64,000 nucleotides of DNA from Ornithodoros turicata (taxonomy: Eukaryota > Arthropoda > Arachnida > Ixodida > Argasidae): NCBI RefSeq assembly GCF_037126465.1, contig NC_088206.1, positions 14,235,187-14,299,186 of the forward strand. Reading direction: 5' to 3'. Below, in pieces: positions 44,011 to 55,535 of this stretch (the first letter of the stretch is position 1; each line of letters starts with the position of its first letter). Under the pieces are notes generated by a model. That model saw only the letters and a list, made by a program, of their open reading frames with translations. It had not been told where the DNA came from and made no database searches. Position numbers and translations under genes: made by a program.

Positions 44011-45210
44011 TGAAGTATAGTGCTGAGCTCCGGTCGCAAACACAAATATGAAAGGAGGAGGCGGTCTCCCGACCTCTGGACTCCGTCTGTTGCTGTCCCT
44101 TGGTCACGGACAGAGTACCACACTTTACAAGTAAACAATCCTCGCATTCATCTTCTCTGGATTCCATTGGACTGTGCGAAGCCAATAAGGAAAGCCCGTC
44201 AGAGAAAGAGATATCTTTTTCCAGGAGAGGACGAGAAGAAAATTTTACGCTCGGCTCAACGGACTCGCATACTTTACAGAGCAAAACGAGCCAAGAGAGA
44301 GGAGAAGGACAACAACAGCCGTGGCGTATCATATTGGCGAGAACATGATCCAGTTTACTAAAGACTCCGTTTCGCCATTTGGAAGATCCCACGCCAGTCG
44401 GGCATGGATCTCAGATCCTTTTAACAACAGGTAGCAGACAGCACAGGTCAACGAACGCAATCCTTCAACGAACAACGGGAAACATACTACGCATGTCGCT
44501 GCTCTCCGTGAGAACGGCGTCCAGAAAAATAAATAACCAGAGAATGAAATATTTGTGAACCTTTTTGTTTCGTGGCGCTTGCTTTCGTCCCATTTTGCAC
44601 TTGATTGTTCTCCTGTTCCGTAGGTCTGCACCATGAGTGAGGCAATAGTGTAGCGTCGAGGTGTTACCATATTTTCTACAATTTAGATTGTGCAGTCATA
44701 GATTGATTAGGTCATGAACCAGTGGTGATCAAAGAGCCTTTATATCAGTACGACTGCTTTCAAAACAAAAACAAGATAAATTACAAGCAACAGGTGAAAT
44801 CCGAGGCCATTCTCCTTTGGCTATACTTGAAGGAACCAACGAAACAGGACTTCCTTTTTCCTTCTTTTCTATATCATAGTTCGGGCCTGAATGTACAGTA
44901 TACTCTTTTTGATTTCAATTACAACAATTTCTTCAAGCACCACAATCACCTGACCTGGCCAAGTGCTCTCAAAGGACATATAAGCCGCAGGTGGTGAACT
45001 GCAAGCGAGAACCCATGAGTACAGAGTTCATCAGCTTACACCTGTCTCCAAATCTGCAATGACAATCGAAATTATATGTGCGAAGAATGGTTTATTAGCA
45101 CTTGTAGTCTATAGCACAAGTAGCGGTGGAGTTTCGTTTTCAGAGTGTGGTGCCGGTTACAGCCGTGAAGCGCATGAAACTATCCGTGTATTCACACCAG
45201 CGACGTCCCT
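44011..45210. other. Non-coding interval
   Basis: Mutually overlapping frames of about 113-135 codons on both strands at 43985-44670 with no recognisable domain. No support for either. Confidence 0.4.
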
Positions 45211-45380
45211 ACGGAATATTCTAATGGAAGAAAAAGCAAAACGCTGCTTACGTATACGTCGAGCACCCGCCAGGCGCCGAGATATCAGAAAGCGTACTGC
45301 GCACATAGCAGATGACACCACATCGGTCCTGTCGTCTGCTACCGAACATCTTGTGGCTGAACCGCAGGATATTCCAACAC
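45211..45380. repeat. Repeat D, copy 2
   Basis: CGGAATATTCTAATGGAAGA, GTCGAGCACCCGCCAGGCGC, hairpin TAGCAGATGACA ... TGTCGTCTGCTA, then CCGCAGGATATTCC. Terminal GGAATATTC and GGATATTCC form a short inverted pair. Confidence 0.7.
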
Positions 45381-46633
45381 CACCTAGAGAAAAAGTCTGA
45401 TCGTTTGAGCGACGTGACGTAACAATTAAGAGTCGCGGCGTGGGCAGCCACTGGTAGCCACAGGAAGCCTGTGTTTCAAAATCGTCTGCGGCGATTGGCT
45501 GACATCTTGGACGGCTGCTGCGATTGGCGGACTTTGAGTCTCTACGTTGTATATGCCCTCGGGTTAGAAGACCACGAAAAGACAGACTTTCATGCAGCGA
45601 TCGAGCTCACGTGGCAACAGAAAGCTATGACGTCTTTCGCATCTTCCGCTGGAATATTCTGGGGAATGTCGATCGTGTGAATACACGTAATCAGTGAGCT
45701 ACGCACATTTCAAACACTTGAACCCCATTCGCAGTATTGAATTCCGTCCAGATAGACAATCTTGTGTATTCACTATGTATGTACTACACGTTTCCGCGCA
45801 CTTCGACAAACATCGAGGTAATGTAAACTCGGCTCAATTCCAGCGGCCTATGGACCAGCTATCTCTGCTGTGAGAGAACAAAAGAGAGCATGTCGTTGCA
45901 TTCCGCCTCCAAAGCGTGGGAATACCAACACATGATGCCCAGTTGACAAGGCGTTGTTGACATCCCCACTTCGTAGTAGATATATACGCCCCACGATGCA
46001 TGAGGCCGAAACATGGTGAATCGATGTCTATGATGGAACGTTCTTTCAACGGCGATTGTGCTACCACGTGACTTGCTGATAAAAGTATAGCCTACTTATC
46101 TGATTATGTATACAAGGTGGAACGTGGTGAATTTCGGAGTCCTTTGTCTTTGAATTTCAGCATGGGGAGGGAAATGTCTAAAACTGCATGGTGAATGAAT
46201 TTGAAAATTTTAGATGCCCCTTCTTCGCAGAACGTCTGGGAATGTGCTCCTTTCTTCTCGGCGATGAAGCCACCCTCAGTTTCTGGTAACGCGCATGCGT
46301 GGGAGGCGGGTACTTTCTCCCCGTGCCCGTGCCGTGCGTTTTGGTGCTCGTGCCGATGAACGTTTGAAAGATTAAAAGTTTTCCAAATCGAAGGGTAAGA
46401 ATCGGGTTTTTATGTTAAAACAAAAACAACAATAAATATGGAGAAGTGATGATGACATGGACATGATGTTAGAAGCTAGCTGTTTTCATAGCTGTGCTTT
46501 TCGTAGCTTGTCACCTGTATCTCGCAATTTTCCTTTTGAAATAAGACCTCAAACCTGAAGCTGTAAAGCAGGGTAAAATCGGATGGTACTATGTGAAAGG
46601 AAGACTTTCGGGCTAAAAAGACAGCGCTTTTCA
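45381..46633. other. Non-coding interval
   Basis: A short frame at 45471-45680 is protein-like in places but unrecognised. AACAACAATAAATATGG at about 46427 resembles a tail shared with 42215 (AACAACAATAAATGATGG). Confidence 0.4.
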
Positions 46634-46800
46634 TGAGGGGGGGGGGGAATATAGGTTTATTGCGAAACAAAACAAACAAAAAAAACACGAAAGAGGGGAA
46701 GGGTTAGCCTAGCTCCAGCAGCCGACTTGCTATTCCCGCTTCGAAAAAGGAAAAATAAAAAGAAGAAAAAGAAAGACAAAACGAAAAGAACGAAAGAAGA
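46634..46800 (-). mobile_element. Diverged non-LTR 3' UTR relative
   Basis: GGAATATAGGTTTATTGC, GGGGAAGGGTTAGCC and CGACTTGCTATTCCC occur in the order seen at 24060 and 50448. It starts at a G12 run near 46637. Confidence 0.5.
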
Positions 46801-49115
46801 GGCGCAGTCACAGGCGCTTTTCATGATGAACATAAGATGCCAAGCGGCTGTGCTGATAGCGAATCCGCTTCAGGGTAACAGTGCCCGTATGATTGGATGA
46901 ATTTGTACTTCGGTCAGTTCCGTTGTCGGGCTTTTTCGGACGCAAATCGGGGTGTAAAGTACTAGCTTTACAGGGTTTAACCATAAAAAAAAACACGATG
47001 CTCTATTTATGTCTCATAAAAGGCTTTTTAGCTCTGGCGTACAATTACATGATTCAAAGACATCTGCTATACATATTTCTCACGCAAGCACCACCGCGAA
47101 TACATAGAACCAAAGCGTTCGAGGAATCAATGCATCTTGGTTCAAATCTTGCGTACGCAGTTTATGCAGAGAGCAGGCGGTAGTTATGCGCTGGGAAGGG
47201 TTTTCAATAAGCGTGTTGACATTATCCGACCATAAGAGGGGACCGCAGAGAGGAGCGAGGGATGCTGTTGCAGCGTGGGAGCCGGGACACCTGCACATCC
47301 ACGGGCCCAGACACAGGCGAACGCGTGCCTTATTTCCTTCGTCTTCTGCGCATGCGCACGTCATCTTTTAGGCCTGGAAAGATCTGCGCACTGCAGGGAA
47401 GACGACATCGCTTTACGAACCTTGCCAGAACTATATATATACTCGTATATTGAATATTGTGTTTTCGAGGGCCTCTTGTTTATTTTTTTAATTTTTCTCT
47501 TTCTCTCTCTGTCCCGGTTTAGTCGTGAAACAAGATTTACACGGATAATTGATTTGGCAAAGATACCTATGTTATATTGATATTGATTATTATATTGATA
47601 ACGTAAAAGTATATATAAACACTGAAAAGTGAGAATATTTCTCGCGAAAAACTGGTTTCACGGCTATATACGTAACATGATTTCGCGATTATTTTGTTAT
47701 CCTTCGATAAATTTTGCATGAACTGTGTCACAAATGAGCATGAACTAAGCTGCATAAATCTGTCGAACGTGGACAACATGTACCGTTCATTCTGAATTGT
47801 GTGTCAGCCCCAGAAGGGCTTAGTCGTTAAGTTTAGAAGATCGCGTTAAAAGCAAGCGATGGAAAGCAGATTTGCCGTGGGGGAAACAGTTTACGGTAAA
47901 AGGTTAGCCCTGGTTAAAGTTGGACCGTCCCTATAGCTGACAGTGCTTCCACATCCTAACCTGATTTAGATGCAGCTTCAAAAACGACAAGTGCGCAACC
48001 TATCTGGAGTTTCCATACTTTCTGGAATGCATATGTTCCGAATCGGGAAGCCAGCAGCGCAGGCAATTTTCTTTTTATATTACTATAGAAGGGAAGGATT
48101 GTCATGGGTGGTTTGTACGCTCAAAATTGGCGGGTGCGCAAACACGACGATCGACTTTGTGTTGTAAACTATATTGAAGAGAGATTCGCCTCCTGTTTTT
48201 GAAAGCACACAAAATGTTCAAGCGTGAATCCCGAAAGCTCCAAACCTTCCAAAGAAGACAACGAATGTATATCTGGGTTGCGCCATTTCCTTCGCTGGCT
48301 TTTAACAATTTTCAAACACAGCATGCATTTTGTTTATTTGTTCCACGTTTGGTAAATATCCCTTCAAGAGGTAATTTCGAAGAAAAAGTAGTTCACCGAG
48401 AGCTTAAGGAAATGGCAGTGTGGGGCATTGACGTCGCACAGGGAGAAGCAGCCGTTATTTTTTTTTTTAAATCCATAAAACAAACTTGCAAGCAAAAAAA
48501 AATAAAAAAAAAACTTCACGATTTTTTTTAAACTCCACGCAAAGTTGGCGAGAGCTTCGACATCCGCTGTATAGCAGCGGCGTATTTTCTACAGGGTGAG
48601 AGGTGTAGTGGAAGGAATATACAGTGGAAAAATACGGGAGGGTCGCAAAAGCTATAATTAAAAGTAATAAAACCTTTTAGTGACGTACTTAACACATCAA
48701 GTCGGACAAGAAGGATATGCGCTATACACTGCGTTTCAAAAGTAACAAAAATATTAAATTTGACAAGCTAGTTAGCGCTCGCATATCGTCTCCACACTTT
48801 CTAAATACCGAATCTACCATCCATGTCATGAGTGACGTGCGATGAGGAAGCATCTACATAATGAGGACAATATCCGACAGGGCTCGTCATGGAAGCGAAT
48901 CACGAGATCTCGAAGCTGTCAGCTGTGACAGCGGGGAGGTGCCGGTAATGAGCCACTTCCAAGCTCTTATCTCTTGTATAGACCTGAGGGACACGCTTCA
49001 GACGAGACCGATCGTTCAATAATTAGCGTCTCTGCATTGTAGATACGTGTAGATGTATATAGTTTCACCTGCTTGTAACGGTGCAGTAAGTGCGAAGGAA
49101 AGGACACGGGAACGC
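46801..49115. other. Non-coding block
   Basis: AT-rich, with A/T homopolymers at 48457-48470 and 48495-48535. Frames at 46893-47580 and 48199-48531 are unrecognised. No RNA genes were seen. Confidence 0.45.
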
Positions 49116-49523
49116 ACACTCTAAGAAAAAGGGTGTGAAAACGTGGTAACTTCTAGCTGTGAAAATGTGGTAACTAATAGTTACCACCCACCTAAGTCAA
49201 CATAGCGTCTGACGATAGGATGTAAAATGGTGGTATCCTTGCCTGTTACCGCCTCTTTGCAGGTGCAGTACAAAATGTGTGTAAGAGCTGTTATTACAGC
49301 CACAGAAGCAATGTCCTTTCAGGGAGCGTTGCTTTCGTTGCTGCGTTGCACATCGTGTGCAACGAAGATAACTGCAAGTAAAATTTGTTTTGGGATTTGC
49401 GCCAATCCGTTGTGTCGACTTCAGCCAGGTAGCAGGTAGAATTTTGCAACATTTTAGGCACAACATATGCGACAACTATTGCCTCCTAAAAGGTGTCACT
49501 GCTCCACCCTTTTTTCTAAGAGT
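49116..49523. repeat. PAL-2 copy without PAL-1 insert
   Basis: ACACTCTAAGAAAAAGGGTG, AGTTACCACC, AACATAGCGTCTGACGATAG, a unique 190-bp middle (TTGCACATCGTGTGCAACGA hairpin), then GGCACAACATATGCGACAAC and the end CCCTTTTTTCTAAGAGTA. It probably represents the more ancestral PAL-2 organisation. Confidence 0.88.
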
Positions 49524-49671
49524 ACTATAAGCCGCGGCGATGGGAGACATTTAGTAAGACATATGTGTACAGCACACATCATACTATGCAATAACCAACA
49601 AGAATTAGACGAGGTAGACCACAGTTAGGGACGACGCAGACACATAAGCCTCAACGGCCAGAAATTGTCGA

Positions 49672-49860
49672 ATTCAAAGAACTCAGGGAAAAGAGGTGCT
49701 GACGCAAAGAATCGAACTTGGGTCTTCTGACGGGGGGCGTACGCCATTTTTGTAACATTATGCAGTGCATAATTGCCACAAAAATGGCGTACGCCCCCCC
49801 ATCAGAAGACCCAGGTTCGATTCCTGGCGTCAGCACCTCTTTTCCTAGAGTTGTTTGAAT
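49672..49860. repeat. Foldback with a PAL-1 core and arms made of a tRNA 3' half
   Basis: The centre is the PAL-1 subfamily D core: GGGGGGCGTACGCCATTTTT, loop ATTATGCAGTGCATAATT, and complement. The arms outside it are not PAL-1. Each contains TCAGAAGACCCAGGTTCGAT followed by TCCTGGCGTCAGCACCTCTT (right arm orientation), that is anticodon-stem 3' strand, T arm, acceptor 3' strand and a T-run terminator. The left arm carries the same in inverse with a few changes. Arms extend to ATTCAAA.AACTC at both tips. The tRNA half resembles the Arg type but identity is unsure. Confidence 0.9.
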
Positions 49861-50447
49861 ACTAGCTATGCAATGTTTTGGTACGAAGACTTGAATAGAC
49901 AGTGTCATATTTTTTATGATTTACTTATCAACTTAACAATGTTAGAATATGGTACCAGGGCGCTTTGGGGCACAAAAAAAAACAAGGAGTCGACATTCTG
50001 CATAACGCAAAACAGTTTTTGGTTTCCTGGCATGCGCAGCGACGGCCTCTTATTTCTTTGGGCGAAAATAATACGAAAAACCATCGCGGTTGTCAACGGT
50101 TGTCGCACATTTTCCCATTCTTATTGCCATTCTAGAATGTAATGTATTTCGTAACGCCACGTGGTAAATTTCTACATGCGCTTTGTGTTTCCGGCAGCAA
50201 CAAAAGAATTTAAAAAAAATGAAATGAAGGTCACGCTCGATCACTTGGCGAATTTCGGAGTTTAATTTCGAGAACTAAATTCGTTGCGACAGAAAGCTAA
50301 TCGAACAGCAGCAACAACAAGTAAATCGTGATTATAACATATGGTGATTCACCGCTGGAAAGCAGTCCCGTCCCGTTTGGCTGACCTTTCCCCCTTTTTT
50401 TTTTTTTTCCTTTCGTCTAATAAATATACCCCCCCCCCCAATATGAG
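49861..50447. other. Non-coding interval
   Basis: T13 near 50398 and C10 near 50430. No supported gene. Confidence 0.45.
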
Positions 50448-51171
50448 ATATGGGAGGAGGGATATGTTTAATGCAAAGTAAAAAAAAAAAAAGAGAAGGG
50501 AAAGGTTAGCCACGATGTGGGCTTGCTATTCCCTAAAGCTTTCAAGCAAACAAAAGATACAAACAGCTCGGATACAGAAAATTATGAAAGAATACAGAAG
50601 AAACATCTCCTTCACTAATCGTTGCGCATAGGACGTATCAGAGAATGCCTATGAGATATGGGAATGAAGTTAAAGTTATGTACAAGCAGAATAATTGAGC
50701 TGCCCTCCACTGGCTGCGCTACGCCGATCAAAGGGAAAATGAAGAAACAAAAAGAAAAAGAAAAAAACGAAAGAAGCACCGATAATCGTTGGGATACAGC
50801 GTATGATACCAGAGCGTCTGGTGAAAACCAGTAGACACCAGAAACTCCAAGAACATTGGAAGACATCGACGGTGTTGCACGTGGTTCTGACATGGGCAGC
50901 CGTACTCGACTGGGCAGCAGCAGACGTTGCAGCAGAGGAGCAGAGTTGCCGCAGACGATCAGCATTCCAGGGTGGTGGATCCATCAGTGAAAACTGTGGT
51001 GTGGTCAGCATATCGACTATACGTCATATCCGCTGCTAGCTGTTTGAGAACTGATGGTGCTTGGTGCTTACAAACTAATCGAAGTGGCCGTAAGTGCTGA
51101 TGAAAGTTCGCCGATTGAGGTAAACACCGTCGACCCCATAATTTTCGGACAAGAAATACAATTTTTAGCAC
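50448..51171 (-). pseudogene. Non-LTR retrotransposon 3' end: RNase H start and 3' UTR, copy 2
   Basis: On the minus strand, LKQLAADMTYSRYADHTTVF runs into TDGSTT, the first RNase H motif. After this the frame breaks repeatedly. The downstream 3' UTR (50448-50655) matches 24060-24300 closely, so both copies belong to the family of the 25.2-25.6 kb fragment. Confidence 0.65.
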
Positions 51172-52135
51172 GTTATAGGTGGAGTACCCTGTATATTTTA
51201 TTTCGTATCATAAATCAATTCAGTACGTTCACTCAGCTGACTCAGTACGCAAAATCTAAACGCGCCGCCGGTGAACATGACAAGTTTTCGAAAGAACACG
51301 CCGAACTTCACAGTTTCGGATTCTCCAAAAGTCTAGGTGACTTCATCGCGAGCTCTGGCGCCTGTATATCCTGGGAACAGAGCGCGCAACTCCCAGGTAT
51401 CCGTTCTCCGCCCCACGTTGGAACACTGCCAACTAATAACTGCGGTGAGGAGACGGAAACCTTCGGCACCTTCGAAGAGGAATGATGCCAGACGCGTGGT
51501 AGACTGTGCACACTCTGTACGGCGTCATACTCCTCAAAACAATAAATTAATTTTATGATACTTCCGCGTCACATGGAGTAATATTATTTTGGGAGAATAC
51601 AGTTCGAGACAAATTGTGGGTTGTGATGGACATAAATTCGGTAGGAAACGCATCTTAGTGACATTTTGTGACACTTTCTGGTCCCTCGTTTATGACAAGT
51701 GTACCCACTAGTTCCGGATGTTTGTCTCCCGCCCCTTAGCTACTGGGTTTCTCCCCCTTTTTTCCCCAACTAACTGCGGCTAAGCGATCTGGAGTGGTTA
51801 GTTTGACTTTGTCGTGACTTAAATCCCCCCCCCTTTTTTTTCTTCTTCTTCTTGTTCTATCACATCACACATGGGTAGGATCTTGAAGACGCGGGATTTA
51901 GACCGCGTAGAGGCACTTTAAATGCCGATTTTTCGTCCCCCATCCCTATATAGAACTAGCAACATTATCCGAGGGTAACAATTAATCCTGAATTTCATGA
52001 AAACTTCGGAAAAGTTTGAACGATGGAACAGGTTTTACGCGCCGAAAAATAGGATGTTGTCTATATCTGTAAAACTGTCGCAAAAAATGTGTGAGCAATC
52101 CTTAATGTCAAAAAGAAAAATTGGGTTTTGTTGAA
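51172..52135. other. Non-coding interval
   Basis: No recognised gene. Opposing frames at 51308-51558 are chance. A C/T-rich tract lies at 51825-51855. Confidence 0.4.
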
Positions 52136-52206
52136 GTAACTAAGTATGAGAGAACTGATGTTCTGAGGCTCGAACAACATAGAAAGGACAAATACATACA
52201 AAGCTT
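52136..52206 (+). repeat. SINE-C distal fragment
   Basis: AGAACTGATGTTCTGAGGCT, CGAACAACATAGAAAGGACA and AATACATACAAAGCTTC are the reverse complement of 2656-2725. Confidence 0.65.
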
Positions 52207-53239
52207 CAAAAATATTTAGATGTGTATGCGATCGCGGTTATATCCGACGGTTATATGACTGCTATATTACAAGATAACTGTGGATGACGTACCGTTTAGT
52301 GAACCTCAGGTTCACGAGGTTCGCAAAGGTTCGCAGACTTGTTCTGTCTAATCAAAAGCTAGATATATTGTTATTAGTATAGCTTTTATAACTCACAAAA
52401 TTGAGTTTGTAATCGAATGTTAAGAATAGCAGCACGCACAGGAAAATTTAGAAGACGTTTGTTTATGATGCAACGACAGAGGTCGCTAGGTGGAGCGCAT
52501 AACAGGTTTTTAAACGGGGGTACGGGTTCAGAAAATCCCAGAGTGCTTAGCGTCGCTTTGAACCGTGGGAATTTACTAATACGAATGAAACGGGTGACAT
52601 CCAAACTGTTCCTATTTCTTCCCTTCTTGTCCATTGTTCACGACGTGTCAAGGTCAGCGTAAGCGAAATGTGAAGGATTATTCTTCGTTCCCCCGTGCAG
52701 CAAGCGCCCACGATGCAATGCGTGCGCAAAGAGCACTGGGATTTTCTGAACTCGTCTATTAATATGAACACACCTTGACTTACTAAAACAGAATTACAGC
52801 GTCATATCACAGACATGACACCAATACATGACAGCTTATTGAGGCCGGGAATATAGGCACTCCCTAGGGAAAAAGAGGCGCATGCGCTGTGTTGTCGAAG
52901 CTTGACGAACGTTCGCGAATTCCAACTCCGACAGGTTCGTGACGTCAATTCGCGACTCCAGCGAAGCCGTAGCCACCCTAGCGGTCGAAGTGGCAACCCT
53001 CGGGTCCAGGTTCGGCGTGCGGATGCTGCATTGGCGGCAATCTGAATTCGTAGTTCTTGCGTTACTAACGTAACGTTTACTGCCGGAATATGACGCCCGC
53101 TGCTGCGAAGAGCTCGAAAGACTTCTGTTGTGTTCCATAACGCACTTCAGCTCGGTGGAAAGATCCAAAACTTTCGTTTCATCGCTTTCCGGCCGAAAAC
53201 GAATGTCGAGGCTGTCCTCCGGTACCTACCAGTCGTCGC

Positions 53240-53344
53240 AAACAATGGATTTCGTAGCTGCGGATTGGCAGGAAGGTATCCGGGACAGTGATCGTGTGCT
53301 CCAAACACTTCGTGGAAAGCGACTACTTCTTGCCGGGTAGGCGT
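53240..53344 (+). pseudogene. Broken THAP-domain fragment
   Basis: Reading across frames gives QWIS, then AADWQEGIRDSDR, then VCSKHFVESDYFLPG. This matches the second half of a THAP zinc finger, where W..A..R..W and VCS.HF....F are signature positions. At least two frame changes are needed (near 53250 and 53300), so it is not expressed as is. GTAGGC after CCGG could be an exon end. The N-terminal C..C pair was not found. THAP domains occur in P-element-type transposases and in many arthropod regulators. Confidence 0.5.
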
Positions 53345-53404
53345 TATCAGTTACTCTTTGTGCGCATGTTACCGCTAATTTGGAATCCGTACCGGTAATC
53401 TTGT

Positions 53405-53639
53405 ACTTGTTTTTCATGCACTCTTTCTGAAGGGATTGTGTGCAAGGTGCGAAGACTGAAACCTGCGGTGGATCATTGATTCCCGCCGTTTGAACGCACA
53501 GGCCGACGACTGCTATAGAGGACGAAGTTCGTTCAACCACGCCAGTGAGAAGCAAATGTAATGCGGCAAGAAGCCTCTCCGCTTCCACGAAACATCTTGA
53601 ATCAGCAGTGCAGTTCAAAAAACGCAATATTTCACCCAA
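53405..53639 (-). pseudogene. Unrecognised protein-like fragment beside the THAP remnant
   Basis: The minus-strand peptide ILRFLNCTADSRCFVEAERL then LAALHLLLTGVVERTSSSI and VVGLCVQTAGINDPPQ has a convincing amphipathic pattern but no ATG at its start. The frame opens with TTG, so it is probably an exon or fragment. It lies back to back with the THAP remnant and 45 bp from the hAT-like insertion. I recall loosely similar regions in arthropod THAP-type transposon proteins but cannot confirm this. Confidence 0.3.
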
Positions 53640-53683
53640 ACCTAAGCTTGCAACGGGCGAAGAAGCAAGCGGGAACCTGGACT

Positions 53684-54427
53684 CAGACTTGTACGTATTT
53701 GGAGTATTGTATTTAAAATGCTGTATTTTAAATACAATTTGCGGTATTTTGGAACTCTACTCAATACTTTTTTTGTGTGTATTTGTACTCTATTTAAAAT
53801 ACATTTTATGGTATTTTCTACTCAATACTCTAATTACATATTTTGGATCTCCCTCTCAAACTTTCTGTGTCTCGTCTTTGCATTATCTTGCGTGTTCAGT
53901 GGAAATTTCCTGAGTCCCTCGGACTTGACCCGGACATTGGCCCTTCTTGGAAGTCTCCATTTAGAGATCTTGCCCCGTATGTACTAATCCTTTGCGGATG
54001 AAGGTTCTATTATGTGTGCCCTAATGTGGTAACGCCGAATTCTGACCTCGCCGAGCAGGGACCCGCTAGAAGTTTGATTTGTTCTGGGTCACATATACTT
54101 AGTGGAGTTATATGATATCTCTTTGTCATCTTTTTGGGACTTCAGTTTAGATGACTCCTATCATACAGGGACGGCTTGCATAGTACGCGGGTTTTAGGTT
54201 ATTCATGTCACATAGCGGCGACTCGCCGCATTGACCAGTGACTGGTGACTTTTTGAGTTCAAGGATAAATAGTATCTTAATTGTGTTTCAAATACTTTTT
54301 GAAGTATTTCGTACTCTATCTTAATTACTTTAATTTTCATGTATTTATACTCTATCTTAATTACATTCTAACGTCAGTATTTATTATCTTATCTTAAATA
54401 CATTTTTGAGTACCTTGTACATGTCTG
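53684..54427. mobile_element. 744-bp hAT-like non-autonomous element with perfect 8-bp target duplication
   Basis: CCTGGACT occurs at 53676-53683 and again at 54428-54435. The element starts CAGACTTGTAC and ends GTACATGTCTG, an 11-bp TIR with one mismatch. Subterminal regions are rich in TATTTAAAATAC- and TCTTAATTAC-type repeats. An 8-bp duplication and short CA-starting TIR are hAT characters. No transposase remains. Confidence 0.88.
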
Positions 54428-54960
54428 CCTGGACTCGACCTCTATTTTGAGACGCCGCTGCGCCACCTATAGTTCGCTGGAGTCGCGAATACTGTCAACG
54501 TTACCACGTTCCTGCTCTGTGTAGACGCCATGAAGGTCACAAATTATACCCTACCTCCGACGATTTTCCCTGAAACTGCGCGTCGTCGCAATAATGCCGA
54601 CGTTCTCGAGCGAATAATAAAGTACTTTATACTCATCCGTATTGCCCGCCCTGCAGTAAAAATATCGCGGCACGCAACTGAATCTCGCACAGCGGCGGAG
54701 CGTTCACAATAAAAGCTCTCGAGAAGGCGTATCGCCGACAATACGTGGCTGTGTATACCAGTAGCTTCTCTTGCCGTTTAGTCAGCACGATGGGAGGAAG
54801 AAATTCCGAGCGCATGAGAGAAACCCCAGCTGACGACTCTGCACGCGCGGTTTGAACGGGTGATCGGCTTAATATTGAGCTGCCAGTTTTCGACTTGCGA
54901 TAAACTTTCTTCAAAATCACACGCACACACACACATAAGGGTTTCTCGTTCACCCAATTA
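54428..54960. other. Non-coding interval
   Basis: A frame at 54530-54712 is opposed by another frame. No recognised gene. Confidence 0.4.
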
Positions 54961-55165
54961 TACGAGGACTGATCAAAAAGTGTCTAGAATGGATTTACTA
55001 CATTTTAAAAAGTGAAATCTTTACAAACTTGAAACTTAGTCGCCATCGGGGCATAGTAGTCCTCCCCCCCCCCCCCCCCCTGGAAACCACACTAACTAAA
55101 CGTTCTTGGAAGTCTTCTTTAGAAACAGCAAAGAGTTGTCGCCACATTCCTTTTGATTCTCAGAG
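54961..55165 (-). pseudogene. mariner transposon terminus with transposase C-terminus remnant
   Basis: TACGAGGACTGATCAAAAAG resembles mariner-type TIRs (ACGAGG.TGTTCAAAAAGT). Reading inward on the minus strand, QLFAVSKEDFQERLVSVVS, then, past a C20 tract, DYYAPMATKFQV parallels the end of mariner transposases (...DF...W..R...C....GDYFE). Frame loss at the poly-C shows it is dead; no DD34D core was seen. Confidence 0.55.
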
Positions 55166-55259
55166 CATCCTCTTTTTCTTTTTAACTGCATTTTGCATTT
55201 TTTACACTTTTTTTAGTCGTCTCCCCTCTGTGAGTTTTCCCTTTTTTTCAAAACATATA

Positions 55260-55535
55260 CCGGCCTCGGTGGCTCAGTCGGTAGCGTGTTCGCCTTCTGA
55301 TACCCAGATCGCGGGTTCGAGCCCGGCCGAGGACGCCAGCAACTTGGTGGCAGGGTACAAGTTGCTTAGACACGCCGTCTTCCGCGAGGGACGTTAAAAT
55401 ACGGGGTGCCGTGTGCATCGCACGTTAAAGAACCCTCAGGTGGGCAAAAGCAATCAACAGACCGACCGCTGTGGCGTCGCTCATGATCTCAGTTGTCTCG
55501 CGACGTAAACACCCAATTATTATTATTATTATTAT
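55260..55535 (+). repeat. SINE-A, full-length copy with target duplication
   Basis: A box GTGGCTCAGTCGGTAGCG and B box GCGGGTTCGAGCCC, then GAGGACGCCAGCAACTTGG, GCACGTTAAAGAACCCTCAG, TGGCGTCGCTCATGATCTCA and (ATT)n. CAAAACATATA at 55249 and CAAAAAATATA at 55536 form an 11-bp duplication with one mismatch. The GTTAAAGAACCC...AGGTGG core is characteristic of tick SINEs. Confidence 0.88.

Noticed and set aside
55260..55335. Possible tRNA gene
   Set aside because: tRNA-like head of SINE-A; target duplication and (ATT)n tail show retroposition.
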